From JANRKF01 sp964518725 (GTDB lineage: Bacteria > Pseudomonadota > Alphaproteobacteria > Rickettsiales > SXRF01), in contig CAZFKP010000044.1 in NCBI GenBank assembly GCA_964518725.1, forward strand, positions 1 to 7,747: a stretch of 7,747 nucleotides of DNA, written 5' to 3'. Positions 1 through 7,300 of the stretch are shown here, piece after piece (positions within the stretch are counted from its first letter, which is position 1; each line of letters opens with the position of its first letter). The notes beneath the pieces were generated by a model that saw only the letters and a program-made list of their open reading frames with translations, made no database searches and was not told where the DNA came from. A program made the position numbers and the translations under genes.

Positions 1-975
1 CTCTTTCTCATGCAATCCTTTATAACACATATCTGCGTTATCTAGGACAGCCCCTTCTTCAATTACCCCGGTTTTTAGGTTGACCCCGGAAAACCCCCAG
101 AAATCCTCAAGTGACCGCTCCGCCCCCATGCCGTATTTCTCGATTTCCACCAATGCCGCCGGGTTGGTCGCCGCCTCCAGCCCCAGCATATGCCACACAC
201 GCTGGCGGGAAAGCAGCGCCTCATCATTGGCGGCTTTGTAATCCTTCGCTTCCGGGCTTTTGCGGGTCACCGACTGCCAGAAATGGTAAATAACCGGCCG
301 ATCCGGTTGGTAGATATCCCAGCCATGCGTCCACAGGCGCGCCGAATAAACCGCCTCCTGCCCACGGAAATAAATATGCGGATCAAACGGGATCTCACGC
401 ACCAGCCGCGCCGGTGCAAACATAAAATTCCCGACAAAAAATGGGGTTACCTTCAACCCCGGCGGCATGTCTTTGATTGCCCACAACCACCCGGACAGAC
501 AGACCGGCTGCAAGTCACCCACTCCGCCAAGCGCGAACACACGAGCAACCGACACCATGCCCGGATCGATTCGCAGTTGGTGCGGCGGGGCATAGCCGGG
601 AACGATCGTGGAAAGCGCCGCATTCTTGCCTGGGCAGCGCGCCAGCATTTCGATCATGATCTCATCCCACCCCGGCTCAAACCGCATATGGGCATCAATC
701 TGGAGGACATACTCTTCATCTTCAAGCAGCGATAGCGCCTGTGCGCGTGCCCAACAGCCGCCCTTACTCGAACTCCAGTGATAGGATTTGATCCGCATAT
801 GGGCAGGAAACGGCGACGGCACTACGAAACAATCGTGATCTTCTTTCATATCAAGCTGCCAACAAATCCCCACGCGAATGCGCTCCGGATGCTTCGCCTT
901 AGCGAACAAATCATGCACCGTGTGTTGGCATTCCACATCGCGGTAGCTGGCAATCGAAACAAAAATCCTATTCAT
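1..975 (-). CDS. GT60-family (GlcNAc-transferase-like, PF11397 type) glycosyltransferase, 3' end cut off by window edge
   Basis: The frame is open for 325 codons from ATG 975-973 to the window edge without a stop, so the C-terminus is missing. I recognise the family from three blocks. The N-terminal block (residues 4-40) starts IFVSIASYRD and ends RIRVGICWQ. The block at 92-103 reads QIDAHMRFEPGW, where D94-A-H96 stands in the DxD/DxH nucleotide-sugar and metal-binding position. The third block (about 180-232) contains IPFDP, FRGQE, WTHGWDIYQP and a histidine in IYHFW. These match the glycosyltransferase GT60 group, whose eukaryotic members transfer GlcNAc from UDP-GlcNAc to hydroxyproline of Skp1 or to polypeptides. 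No signal peptide or membrane segment is seen, so a cytoplasmic location is likely. Acceptor and sugar are unknown; bacterial members are little characterised. One deviation is Q in FRGQE where I recall GEE. The start overlaps the recG stop (ATGAATAG), implying translational coupling. Family call is fairly sure, substrate not. Confidence 0.82.
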   Translation of the reverse strand, partial: MNRIFVSIASYRDVECQHTVHDLFAKAKHPERIRVGICWQLDMKEDHDCFVVPSPFPAHMRIKSYHWSSSKGGCWARAQALSLLEDEEYVLQIDAHMRFEPGWDEIMIEMLARCPGKNAALSTIVPGYAPPHQLRIDPGMVSVARVFALGGVGDLQPVCLSGWLWAIKDMPPGLKVTPFFVGNFMFAPARLVREIPFDPHIYFRGQEAVYSARLWTHGWDIYQPDRPVIYHFWQSVTRKSPEAKDYKAANDEALLSRQRVWHMLGLEAATNPAALVEIEKYGMGAERSLEDFWGFSGVNLKTGVIEEGAVLDNADMCYKGLHEKE

Positions 976-3052
976 AATCGCGCTCGAACAGCTGAAGCAG
1001 GAGCTGTGCCGCCTGCCCGCGTTCGCTGGCAAGATCGGGGTCGCGCTCCAGCAACTCTTTTGCCTCGTCGCGCATCGGCTCAATCAGTGTATAATGCGCC
1101 GACATATCCATCAGAACCATCGAAAGATCGCCGCTCTGGCGAACGCCCAGCAACTCCCCGCCGCCGCGTAGCTCAAGGTCTTTTTCGGCAATGCGGAACC
1201 CATCTTCGGTTTCGCGCAGGATGGAAAGCCGCTCATTCACCCCTGCAAGTTCTTCACTGTACAACATGACGCACGCACTTTCTTTATCATTACGTCCGAC
1301 CCGCCCGCGCAACTGATGGAGTTGCGAAAGCCCAAAGCGCTCGGCCTGCTCGATGACGATGATGGTCGCGTCTTTCACATCCACCCCCACCTCCACTACC
1401 GTCGTCGCCACCAGAAGTTTTGTTTCTCCGGCAGTGAATCTTTGCATTTCGGCATTGCGCTCCTCAGCTTTCATCCGCCCATGCACCAGCCCAACAACCT
1501 TGCCAAACCGCGCCGTGAATTCAGTGTGGCGCGACGTCGCGGCCGCCACATCCTCATCCCCCAGTTCCGGCTTGGTATCCTCCACCAGCGGACAAATCCA
1601 GTAGGCCTTCTCGCCGCGATCCAGCGCCGCTTTCAGGCGCACCACCACCTCCTCATAGCGGGTGCGCGGAATCAGGCGCGTGATGATCGGTTTGCGGTAT
1701 AACGGTTTTTCTTTCAGTAGCGAACACTCCATGTCGCCGTAAATCATCATGGTCAGCGTGCGCGGAATCGGCGTCGCTGTCATATGCAATATATGCGGCG
1801 TTTCACCCTTCTGCGTAAGCGCCATCCGCTGCGCCACGCCGAAACGGTGCTGCTCATCAATCACCGCCAGTGACAGGCTTGTGAACTCGACCTTTTCCTG
1901 GAACAGCGCATGTGTGCCGATGATAATTCTAGCGGCACCGCTTTTGATTTTTTCCAACACTTCCTTGCGCGCCGCACCTTTAACCGAACCGGTGAGCAGT
2001 ACCACGCCATCATTTGGCCAAAGCGCCGCGATCACCTCGTAATGCTGGCGCGCAATCAGCTCCGTCGGCGCCATAAAAGCACACTGCAACCCCTGCTCCA
2101 CCGCTTTCAGCATCGCAAACAGCGCCACAATCGTTTTGCCGCTGCCGACATCGCCCTGCAACAACCGCACCATGCGCTTGCCTGAGGCAAGGTCGGTGGC
2201 AATCTCCGACAGTACCTGCCGCTGCCCACCTGTCAATTGGTATGGCAGGGAGCGCAGGATCGGCTCGGAAATCGTGCCATCACCGCAAATAACAACTCCC
2301 GATTGCCGCTGCATCTTCCGGCGCAGGAGCGCAAGCTGGAGCTGGTGGGCAAATACTTCATCCTTCACCAGCCGTATCCTCGCCGGAGAATCCAGTGCCA
2401 GCGTCTCAGGCGTTTCCGGGTGATGTAGCTCAATCAACGCCCGCTTAAAACTGGTGGCTGCATTGCGCTGCCACTCCGGCAATTCCGGCATTACCACCAG
2501 CGCCTGATCGACGAGCTTGGCGATGCGCCGCGATGTCAATCCCACCGTCAGCGGATAGACCGGCTCGGGTTTCTGCACCTCCGCCAATTGAGACACCGGA
2601 GCGATCACATCCGGATGCGGCATCTGCAGCTGGTAATCAAAAATTTCCGTCCTGCCGCTGATGACCCGTTGCTGGCCAACCGGCAATGTCTTGGTCAGGT
2701 AGTCGCCCTTCATATTGAAGAAAACCAGCAGGATTTCGCCGGTATCATTCCCGCAGAGCACCTTGTAGGGCGCCCTGCTGTAGCGCGGATTCAACGGCGG
2801 CAAATGCTCGATGACCGTCACCACAAAAGTGGCGATCACATCCGCCGGCGCCTCACGCAGCGGATAGGTGTTGCTGCGGTCGATGACTGCAACCGGCAGA
2901 TGGAACAACAAATCGCGGATCACCGGAAGGCCGCCGCCTGCGCGCTGTGTTGCCGCCGGCAACAGACGCATGAGCGCTTCCGACATGGAAGACCCCACGC
3001 CTTTCATGCGCGATACGGGAATAAAAAACGGGTTGAGAAGGCTATGACGCAT
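968..3052 (-). CDS. recG: ATP-dependent DNA helicase RecG
   Basis: RecG is a double-stranded DNA translocase that regresses stalled replication forks and migrates branched junctions. The chosen product is 694 aa, normal for RecG. In this numbering the wedge/OB region covers roughly residues 70-150. Helicase motifs follow: Walker A GDVGSGKT 300-307, PTELIARQHY 329-338, DEQH 399-402 within DEQHRFGV, TAT 425-427, VHGRM 523-527, ATTVVEVGVDV 549-559 and QLRGRVGR 580-587. The TRG translocation element runs from about 609 to 641 (ETEDGFRIAEKDLELRG, then GELLGVRQSG), with RGGGE where RGPGE is frequent. All catalytic residues are present. I chose ATG 3052 because MRHSLLNPFF followed by a GVG aligns with the start of alphaproteobacterial RecGs. 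The frame also extends upstream to a TTG at 3088 and ATGs at 3064 and 3061. No convincing Shine-Dalgarno precedes ATG 3052. It lies 39 nt after the PAS-GGDEF gene and overlaps the glycosyltransferase gene by 8 nt, so the three probably form one operon. Confidence 0.97.
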   Translation of the reverse strand: MRHSLLNPFFIPVSRMKGVGSSMSEALMRLLPAATQRAGGGLPVIRDLLFHLPVAVIDRSNTYPLREAPADVIATFVVTVIEHLPPLNPRYSRAPYKVLCGNDTGEILLVFFNMKGDYLTKTLPVGQQRVISGRTEIFDYQLQMPHPDVIAPVSQLAEVQKPEPVYPLTVGLTSRRIAKLVDQALVVMPELPEWQRNAATSFKRALIELHHPETPETLALDSPARIRLVKDEVFAHQLQLALLRRKMQRQSGVVICGDGTISEPILRSLPYQLTGGQRQVLSEIATDLASGKRMVRLLQGDVGSGKTIVALFAMLKAVEQGLQCAFMAPTELIARQHYEVIAALWPNDGVVLLTGSVKGAARKEVLEKIKSGAARIIIGTHALFQEKVEFTSLSLAVIDEQHRFGVAQRMALTQKGETPHILHMTATPIPRTLTMMIYGDMECSLLKEKPLYRKPIITRLIPRTRYEEVVVRLKAALDRGEKAYWICPLVEDTKPELGDEDVAAATSRHTEFTARFGKVVGLVHGRMKAEERNAEMQRFTAGETKLLVATTVVEVGVDVKDATIIVIEQAERFGLSQLHQLRGRVGRNDKESACVMLYSEELAGVNERLSILRETEDGFRIAEKDLELRGGGELLGVRQSGDLSMVLMDMSAHYTLIEPMRDEAKELLERDPDLASERGQAAQLLLQLFERDYE

Positions 3053-3091
3053 AAACAGCATCATAGAGGCGCGCCCGCGTGCCGACAACCT

Positions 3092-3997
3092 TTAGATATT
3101 TGCCTCTACCAGCTGGCTTGCTATGTCCTGCGGCAGATTTGCCAACGCATCTTTGCACGCCGCCACCAGCTGGTTTGCCGGCAGCACGCCGTCAATGTTA
3201 GCATATACAATGCTTGCACTTAGACTGAGTGGGCTGGTATCCGGCAAGGCGAACGGATGCGCCGCAATCTGCCAGCGCAGGCGGTTGGCCACCATACGCG
3301 TCGAATCCGATATTGCATCGAGCAGGATGAATCCGAGCTGCGTATCGCTTGCCGCTGCCACCATGTCGCTGGGACGCAAATTGCCACGGCACACTTGCAC
3401 GATATGTTTCAGAATCGCATTCGCCTGCACCGCGCCATATTGTTTTTCGAGATCAAGGAAATGATCCGGTTGCAACAATACGAATGATACGCGAAGCTGC
3501 GCCTTGTGGTGATAATAAATCGTGAGGTCGATATCTTTTTCCAGCGAGTGCAGGTCAGCAATACCGAGCGCTGGGTGCAGCACCTCGTGCCCTTTGAAAT
3601 TTTCCTGGATCAGCGTGTAGATTGCGTTATCCTTACGCATGTCCACCGCATCCTGGAGCACCAGCCGGAAGGTGATTTTATCTTTGGTCGATTCACCGCG
3701 CACCACCTTCAGCCGGAATCTCTTTTCCTGCTTATCTCTAGTGAGGAGGCTAAAATTCTGCACCTTGGACAGCACCACGCCTGCATCGTTGGCATCGTCT
3801 TCATATTCCACATATTCAATGAGCAGCGTGGCGAGCTGCATCGGGATTACCGCCGCCAGCGCACGGCCGACCAACTCCTGCCGGCCATAGCCAATTGGCG
3901 CCGCCGCCGCGTCATTAATATCGATAATTTCAATCGACTTTGCCGTGTTATTCTGGCAAATGGTCAGCACAGCGTCGTTACTACGGTAGCCAAGCAT
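3092..3997 (-). CDS. PAS domain protein with degenerate GGDEF domain (probable non-catalytic signalling/sensor protein)
   Basis: This 301-aa protein has two visible domains. Residues about 10-118 look like a PAS domain: IEIIDINDAAAAPIGYGRQELVG followed by a short IP motif. Residues about 165-290 follow the GGDEF fold: SFVLLQPDHFLDLEKQYG (171-188) aligns with the DxDxFKxxND.YG block, and NLRPSDMVAAASDTQLGFILLD (206-227) aligns with the signature hairpin. The signature itself is SDTQL (217-221) instead of GGDEF. The other active-site positions are also changed: Q176 for the first metal Asp, E184 for the substrate Asn, N193 for the later Asp. Diguanylate cyclase activity is therefore unlikely. 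R208-P-S-D211 keeps the RxxD pattern exactly five residues before the signature, the spacing of the inhibitory c-di-GMP site, so c-di-GMP binding is possible but unproven. No signal peptide, membrane segment or EAL domain is present; a soluble cytoplasmic sensor is inferred. The start is backed by AAAAGGGA seven nt upstream. It leads the recG operon. Confidence 0.8.
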   Translation of the reverse strand: MLGYRSNDAVLTICQNNTAKSIEIIDINDAAAAPIGYGRQELVGRALAAVIPMQLATLLIEYVEYEDDANDAGVVLSKVQNFSLLTRDKQEKRFRLKVVRGESTKDKITFRLVLQDAVDMRKDNAIYTLIQENFKGHEVLHPALGIADLHSLEKDIDLTIYYHHKAQLRVSFVLLQPDHFLDLEKQYGAVQANAILKHIVQVCRGNLRPSDMVAAASDTQLGFILLDAISDSTRMVANRLRWQIAAHPFALPDTSPLSLSASIVYANIDGVLPANQLVAACKDALANLPQDIASQLVEANI

Positions 3998-4034
3998 AGA
4001 GAATTCCCTTTTACGATAGTGATATCGCTACAAA
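3998..4034. promoter_or_regulatory. Divergent intergenic region with a near-palindrome; promoters presumed
   Basis: Only 37 bp separate the start of the leftward PAS-GGDEF/recG group from the rightward sdhE/mfd group, so promoter elements for both directions must overlap each other or lie inside the opposite gene. The stretch holds AGTGATATCGCT (4018-4029), a 12-bp near-palindrome centred on GATATC with one mismatched pair, and an overlapping inverted repeat CGATA-GTGA-TATCG (4014-4027). A weak -10-like TACGAT at 4012-4017 could serve sdhE. I see no strong sigma-70 box pair in either direction. That this region holds promoters follows from the layout and not from clear motifs. An operator role for the palindrome is a guess. 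Confidence 0.35.
4004..4012 (-). promoter_or_regulatory. Ribosome binding site of the PAS/GGDEF-like gene
   Basis: Read on the minus strand, AAAAGGGAA ends just before ATTCTCT and the ATG at 3997. The AGGGA core is seven nt from the start, ideal Shine-Dalgarno spacing, and fixes this start codon. It is the clearest ribosome binding site in the window. Confidence 0.75.
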
Positions 4035-4307
4035 ATGAATAAAGCATTAACCAATGACGAGTCGCGCCTGAGACGCCTGCATTTCCGTTCCTGGCACCGC
4101 GGCTGGAAAGAAACCGACCTGATCCTCGGCAGCTTCGCCGATGCGCGGCTTTCCGGGCTTTTCGGCGCCGAGCTGGATGCGTATGAGCAGCTTCTGGACC
4201 AGGATGATGATGTGATCTGGAACTGGATTACCGGGAAAGAACCGCCGCCCGCCGAGTTCGCCGCCATCATCGCCATGCTGGAAGGTTATGGGCGGCAGGA
4301 CGGATAG
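4035..4307 (+). CDS. sdhE: FAD assembly factor SdhE (succinate dehydrogenase assembly factor 2, DUF339/Sdh5 family)
   Basis: SdhE helps attach FAD covalently to the flavoprotein subunit SdhA of succinate dehydrogenase (complex II), and of fumarate reductase where present, in the cytoplasm. The 90-aa product has the normal size for the family. It opens with RLRRLHFRSWHRGWKETDLILGSF-type sequence. R22-G-W-K-E26 is the RGxxE motif essential in characterised members; G23 is the invariant glycine. The helical remainder contains the family's Y-E-x-L-L-D-x-x-D-D stretch (about 50-58) and WNWITG (62-67). The ATG has no recognisable Shine-Dalgarno (upstream TATCGCTACAAA), so translation may start from a short or leaderless transcript. 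Its 3' end overlaps mfd by 20 nt in a different frame. This sdhE-mfd pairing near recG is, from memory, common in alphaproteobacteria. The sdhCDAB genes it serves are not in the window. Confidence 0.95.
   Translation: MNKALTNDESRLRRLHFRSWHRGWKETDLILGSFADARLSGLFGAELDAYEQLLDQDDDVIWNWITGKEPPPAEFAAIIAMLEGYGRQDG
4280..4285 (+). promoter_or_regulatory. Candidate ribosome binding site of mfd inside sdhE
   Basis: GGAAGG lies within the sdhE coding sequence two nt before the mfd ATG at 4288. The motif is strong but the spacing is unusually short. Ribosomes ending on sdhE, whose stop is at 4305-4307, could also reinitiate here. No other in-frame start codon lies close upstream. Confidence 0.5.
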
Positions 4308-7300
4308 TTTTTCCCACCTGCCCGCTTCGGCACACGGGCTGGTTCTGGCCGAGCTTTTTTCAAAAAGCGGGAAAGGGCTGGTTTACGTTGCGGTGAACGA
4401 TGCCGCCATGGAACAGGTGGCGGGAGAAATTGCCTTTTTCGCGCCCACCGCACCATTGCTGACCTTCCCGGCATGGGACGTGATGCCCTATGACCGCATC
4501 TCCCCCAAAACCGGCATCATGGCCGAACGCCTGCGTACCCTCGGCACACTAGCGCGTAGCAATACACCTTGCATCCTAGTTACAACCGTGGCCGCCGCCA
4601 TCCAGCACCTGCCGCCACGCGAAGCGCTGGCGGGCACGCATATCGAAATACGCCGAGGCCAGTCGATCAAACCCGAACATCTGATTACCGCCCTCGCCCA
4701 GCACGGCTATATGCGGGTGAGCAAGGCCATCGAGCCGGGCGAGTTCTCGGTGCGCGGCAGCATCATCGACGTGGTGCCCGCCGAAAGCAGCGACGGATTC
4801 CGCATCGACTGGTTCGGCGACGAGGTAGAATCGATCAAACGCTTCGACCCCATGACCCAGATCACCATCGAGCCGTCGGAATCCTTCACCCTCGCCCCGA
4901 CCAGCGAGATGCTGCTGTCGGACGCCGGCATCAGTCGTTTCCGAACGCGTTACCGAGAATTGTTCGGTCTGCCGGGCAAGGACGATGTGCTCTATGAAGC
5001 CATCTCACAGGGTGCGGCCTATCCCGGCATGGAGCATTACCTGCCGCTGTTTTATGAGCACACCAGCACGATTTTCGACTATGCGCCCGACGCGTCGTTG
5101 ATGATGGACGCCGAAAGCATCACCGCCGCCGAAGAGCGTTTTGAAACCATCCAGGATTATTACCAGGCACGAAAAAAATCGGATGCCAGCTATCGCCCGG
5201 TGCCGCCGGAGCTTGCCTTTATTTCTGAAAGCGCGTGGCAGGAAAACATCCTCCCGCACGCCTCCACCTTCTCACCGTTCAGCGGAAATGATCGCTCTAC
5301 CGACCTCGGCATCCGCAAGCTATTCCCATTCACCCAAGGAAATGCCGACCACACCCCGTTCGACCAGTTGCGGGAACAGTTGTCACGCGGCAAAACGCTG
5401 GCTATCGCCTGCGTGAGCACCGGCTCGCGTGACCGGCTGCAAACCCTGCTGATGGAACGCGGTTTCCACGCATCCGCCATTGAAAGCTGGCAGGAGGTAC
5501 AGCGCGTCAAAGGCAAAACTATCGCACTCATCACCCTGCCGATCGAGCAAGGTTTTGAAACACCGACCATTGCATTGTTCAGCGAACAAGATGTGCTCGG
5601 CGAGCGGATCAGCCGCACCACCAAAAAGAAAAAAACCTCCGCCGCCTTTTTTGCGGAAGCCGCGAGCTTTAACGAAGGCGACATCGTGGTGCACCGGGAA
5701 CATGGTATCGCACGCTTCGCTGGGCTGGTGACGTTGGAGGTAAACGGCGCATCGCACGACTGCCTGAAATTACTGTATGACGGCGACGATAAACTATTCC
5801 TGCCGGTCGAAAATATCGAACTGGTCACACGGTTCGGCATGGACGACGACGGCGTAAAACTCGACAAGCTCGGCGGCGCGTCGTGGCAGGCGCGAAAAGC
5901 AAGACTCAAGGAACGCATCACCCTTGCCGCCGAGGCACTGCTCCAAACAGCCGCCGAACGCCTGACCCGGCAGGCCGCCATTATTGAAACACCCACCGGA
6001 ACCTACGATGAATTCGTCGCCCGTTTCAGCTTCGTGGAAACCGACGACCAGGCGCGCGCCATCACCGAAGTGGCCGCCGACCTCGCCTCCGGCAAACCCA
6101 TGGATCGGCTGATCTGCGGCGATGTCGGATTTGGAAAAACCGAAGTGGCGCTCCGGGCAGCATTCATCGCCGTGATGGGCGAACATAAGGCACAGATCGC
6201 GCTCATCTGCCCCACCACCTTGCTCGCCCGCCAGCACTACAAAAATTTTAAGTCGCGCTTCGCAGGCTTCCCGATAGAGGTGCGGCAGCTCTCGCGCATG
6301 GTGCCTGCCAAAGCCGGCAAACAAACACTTGCCGACCTGAAAGACGGCACCGTTGATATCGTCATCGGCACCCATGCGCTGCTCGCCAAGGGTGTCGAAT
6401 TTAAAAATCTCGGCCTGCTGATCGTCGATGAGGAACAGCATTTCGGGGTGGCGCAAAAAGAAAAACTGAAAAGCCTGAAAAGTGATGTGCATGTGCTCAC
6501 CCTTTCTGCAACCCCCATTCCGCGTACTATGCAAATGGCGCTGACCGGCGTGCGTGACCTGTCCCTCATTACCACCCCGCCGGTTGACCGGCTCGCCATC
6601 CGCAGCTTCGTTATGCCGTTTGATCCGGTGACCATCCGCGAAGCGGTCATGCGCGAACTGCATCGCGGCGGGCAATGTTTCATCGTCACTCCGCGTATCA
6701 AAGACATTGGCGATCTGAAGCTGAAACTTGCCGAACTGCTACCGGAAGCGAGAATCTGCGTGGCGCACGGACAGATGGCCGCCGCTGAACTCGACACGGT
6801 GATGAATGATTTTTACGACGCAAAATACAACGTGCTGCTCTCCACCGCCATCATCGAATCTGGCCTCGATATCCCCACCGCCAACACCATGATCGTGCAT
6901 AACGCCCACCTGTTCGGCCTGTCGCAACTGTACCAGATGCGCGGGCGCGTCGGGCGATCGAAGACTCGCGCCTATGCCTATTTTATGCTGCCGCACAAAC
7001 GCGAACTGACAAAGAATGCCACACGACGGCTGGAAATCATGCAGACGCTCGACACGCTCGGCGCCGGGTTCACGCTCGCCAACCACGATATGGATATTCG
7101 CGGCTTCGGAAATTTAGTCGGCGAGGAACAATCCGGCCACATCAAAGAAGTCGGCATCGAGCTGTACCAGCAGATGCTGGAGGAAGCCGTGGCAAAACTA
7201 CGTAGCCAGAAAGATGCGCCGAACCTGCCGCCCGCGCCTGAGGACTTCACGCCGACGATCAATCTCGGCCTCTCCGTCCTGATTCCCGAATATTATGTGA

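Noticed and set aside
190..735. 181-codon open frame on the plus strand.
   Set aside because: Antisense to the GT60-like gene. The peptide is rich in R, H, P and Q without family features, while the minus frame carries clear conserved motifs.
3092..3997. Active diguanylate cyclase.
   Set aside because: The GGDEF signature and metal/substrate positions are substituted, so a catalytic call is not supported.
4353..4368. GCTTTTTTCAAAAAGC inverted repeat resembling a terminator hairpin.
   Set aside because: It lies near the 5' end of mfd coding sequence, the loop is only two nt with a mostly A-T stem, and no following T-run exists on the plus strand.
5190..6675. Long minus-strand open frames (268 and 293 codons) inside mfd.
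   Set aside because: Shadows of GC-rich mfd coding. Composition is low-complexity and no motif is recognisable, whereas the plus frame is full-length Mfd.
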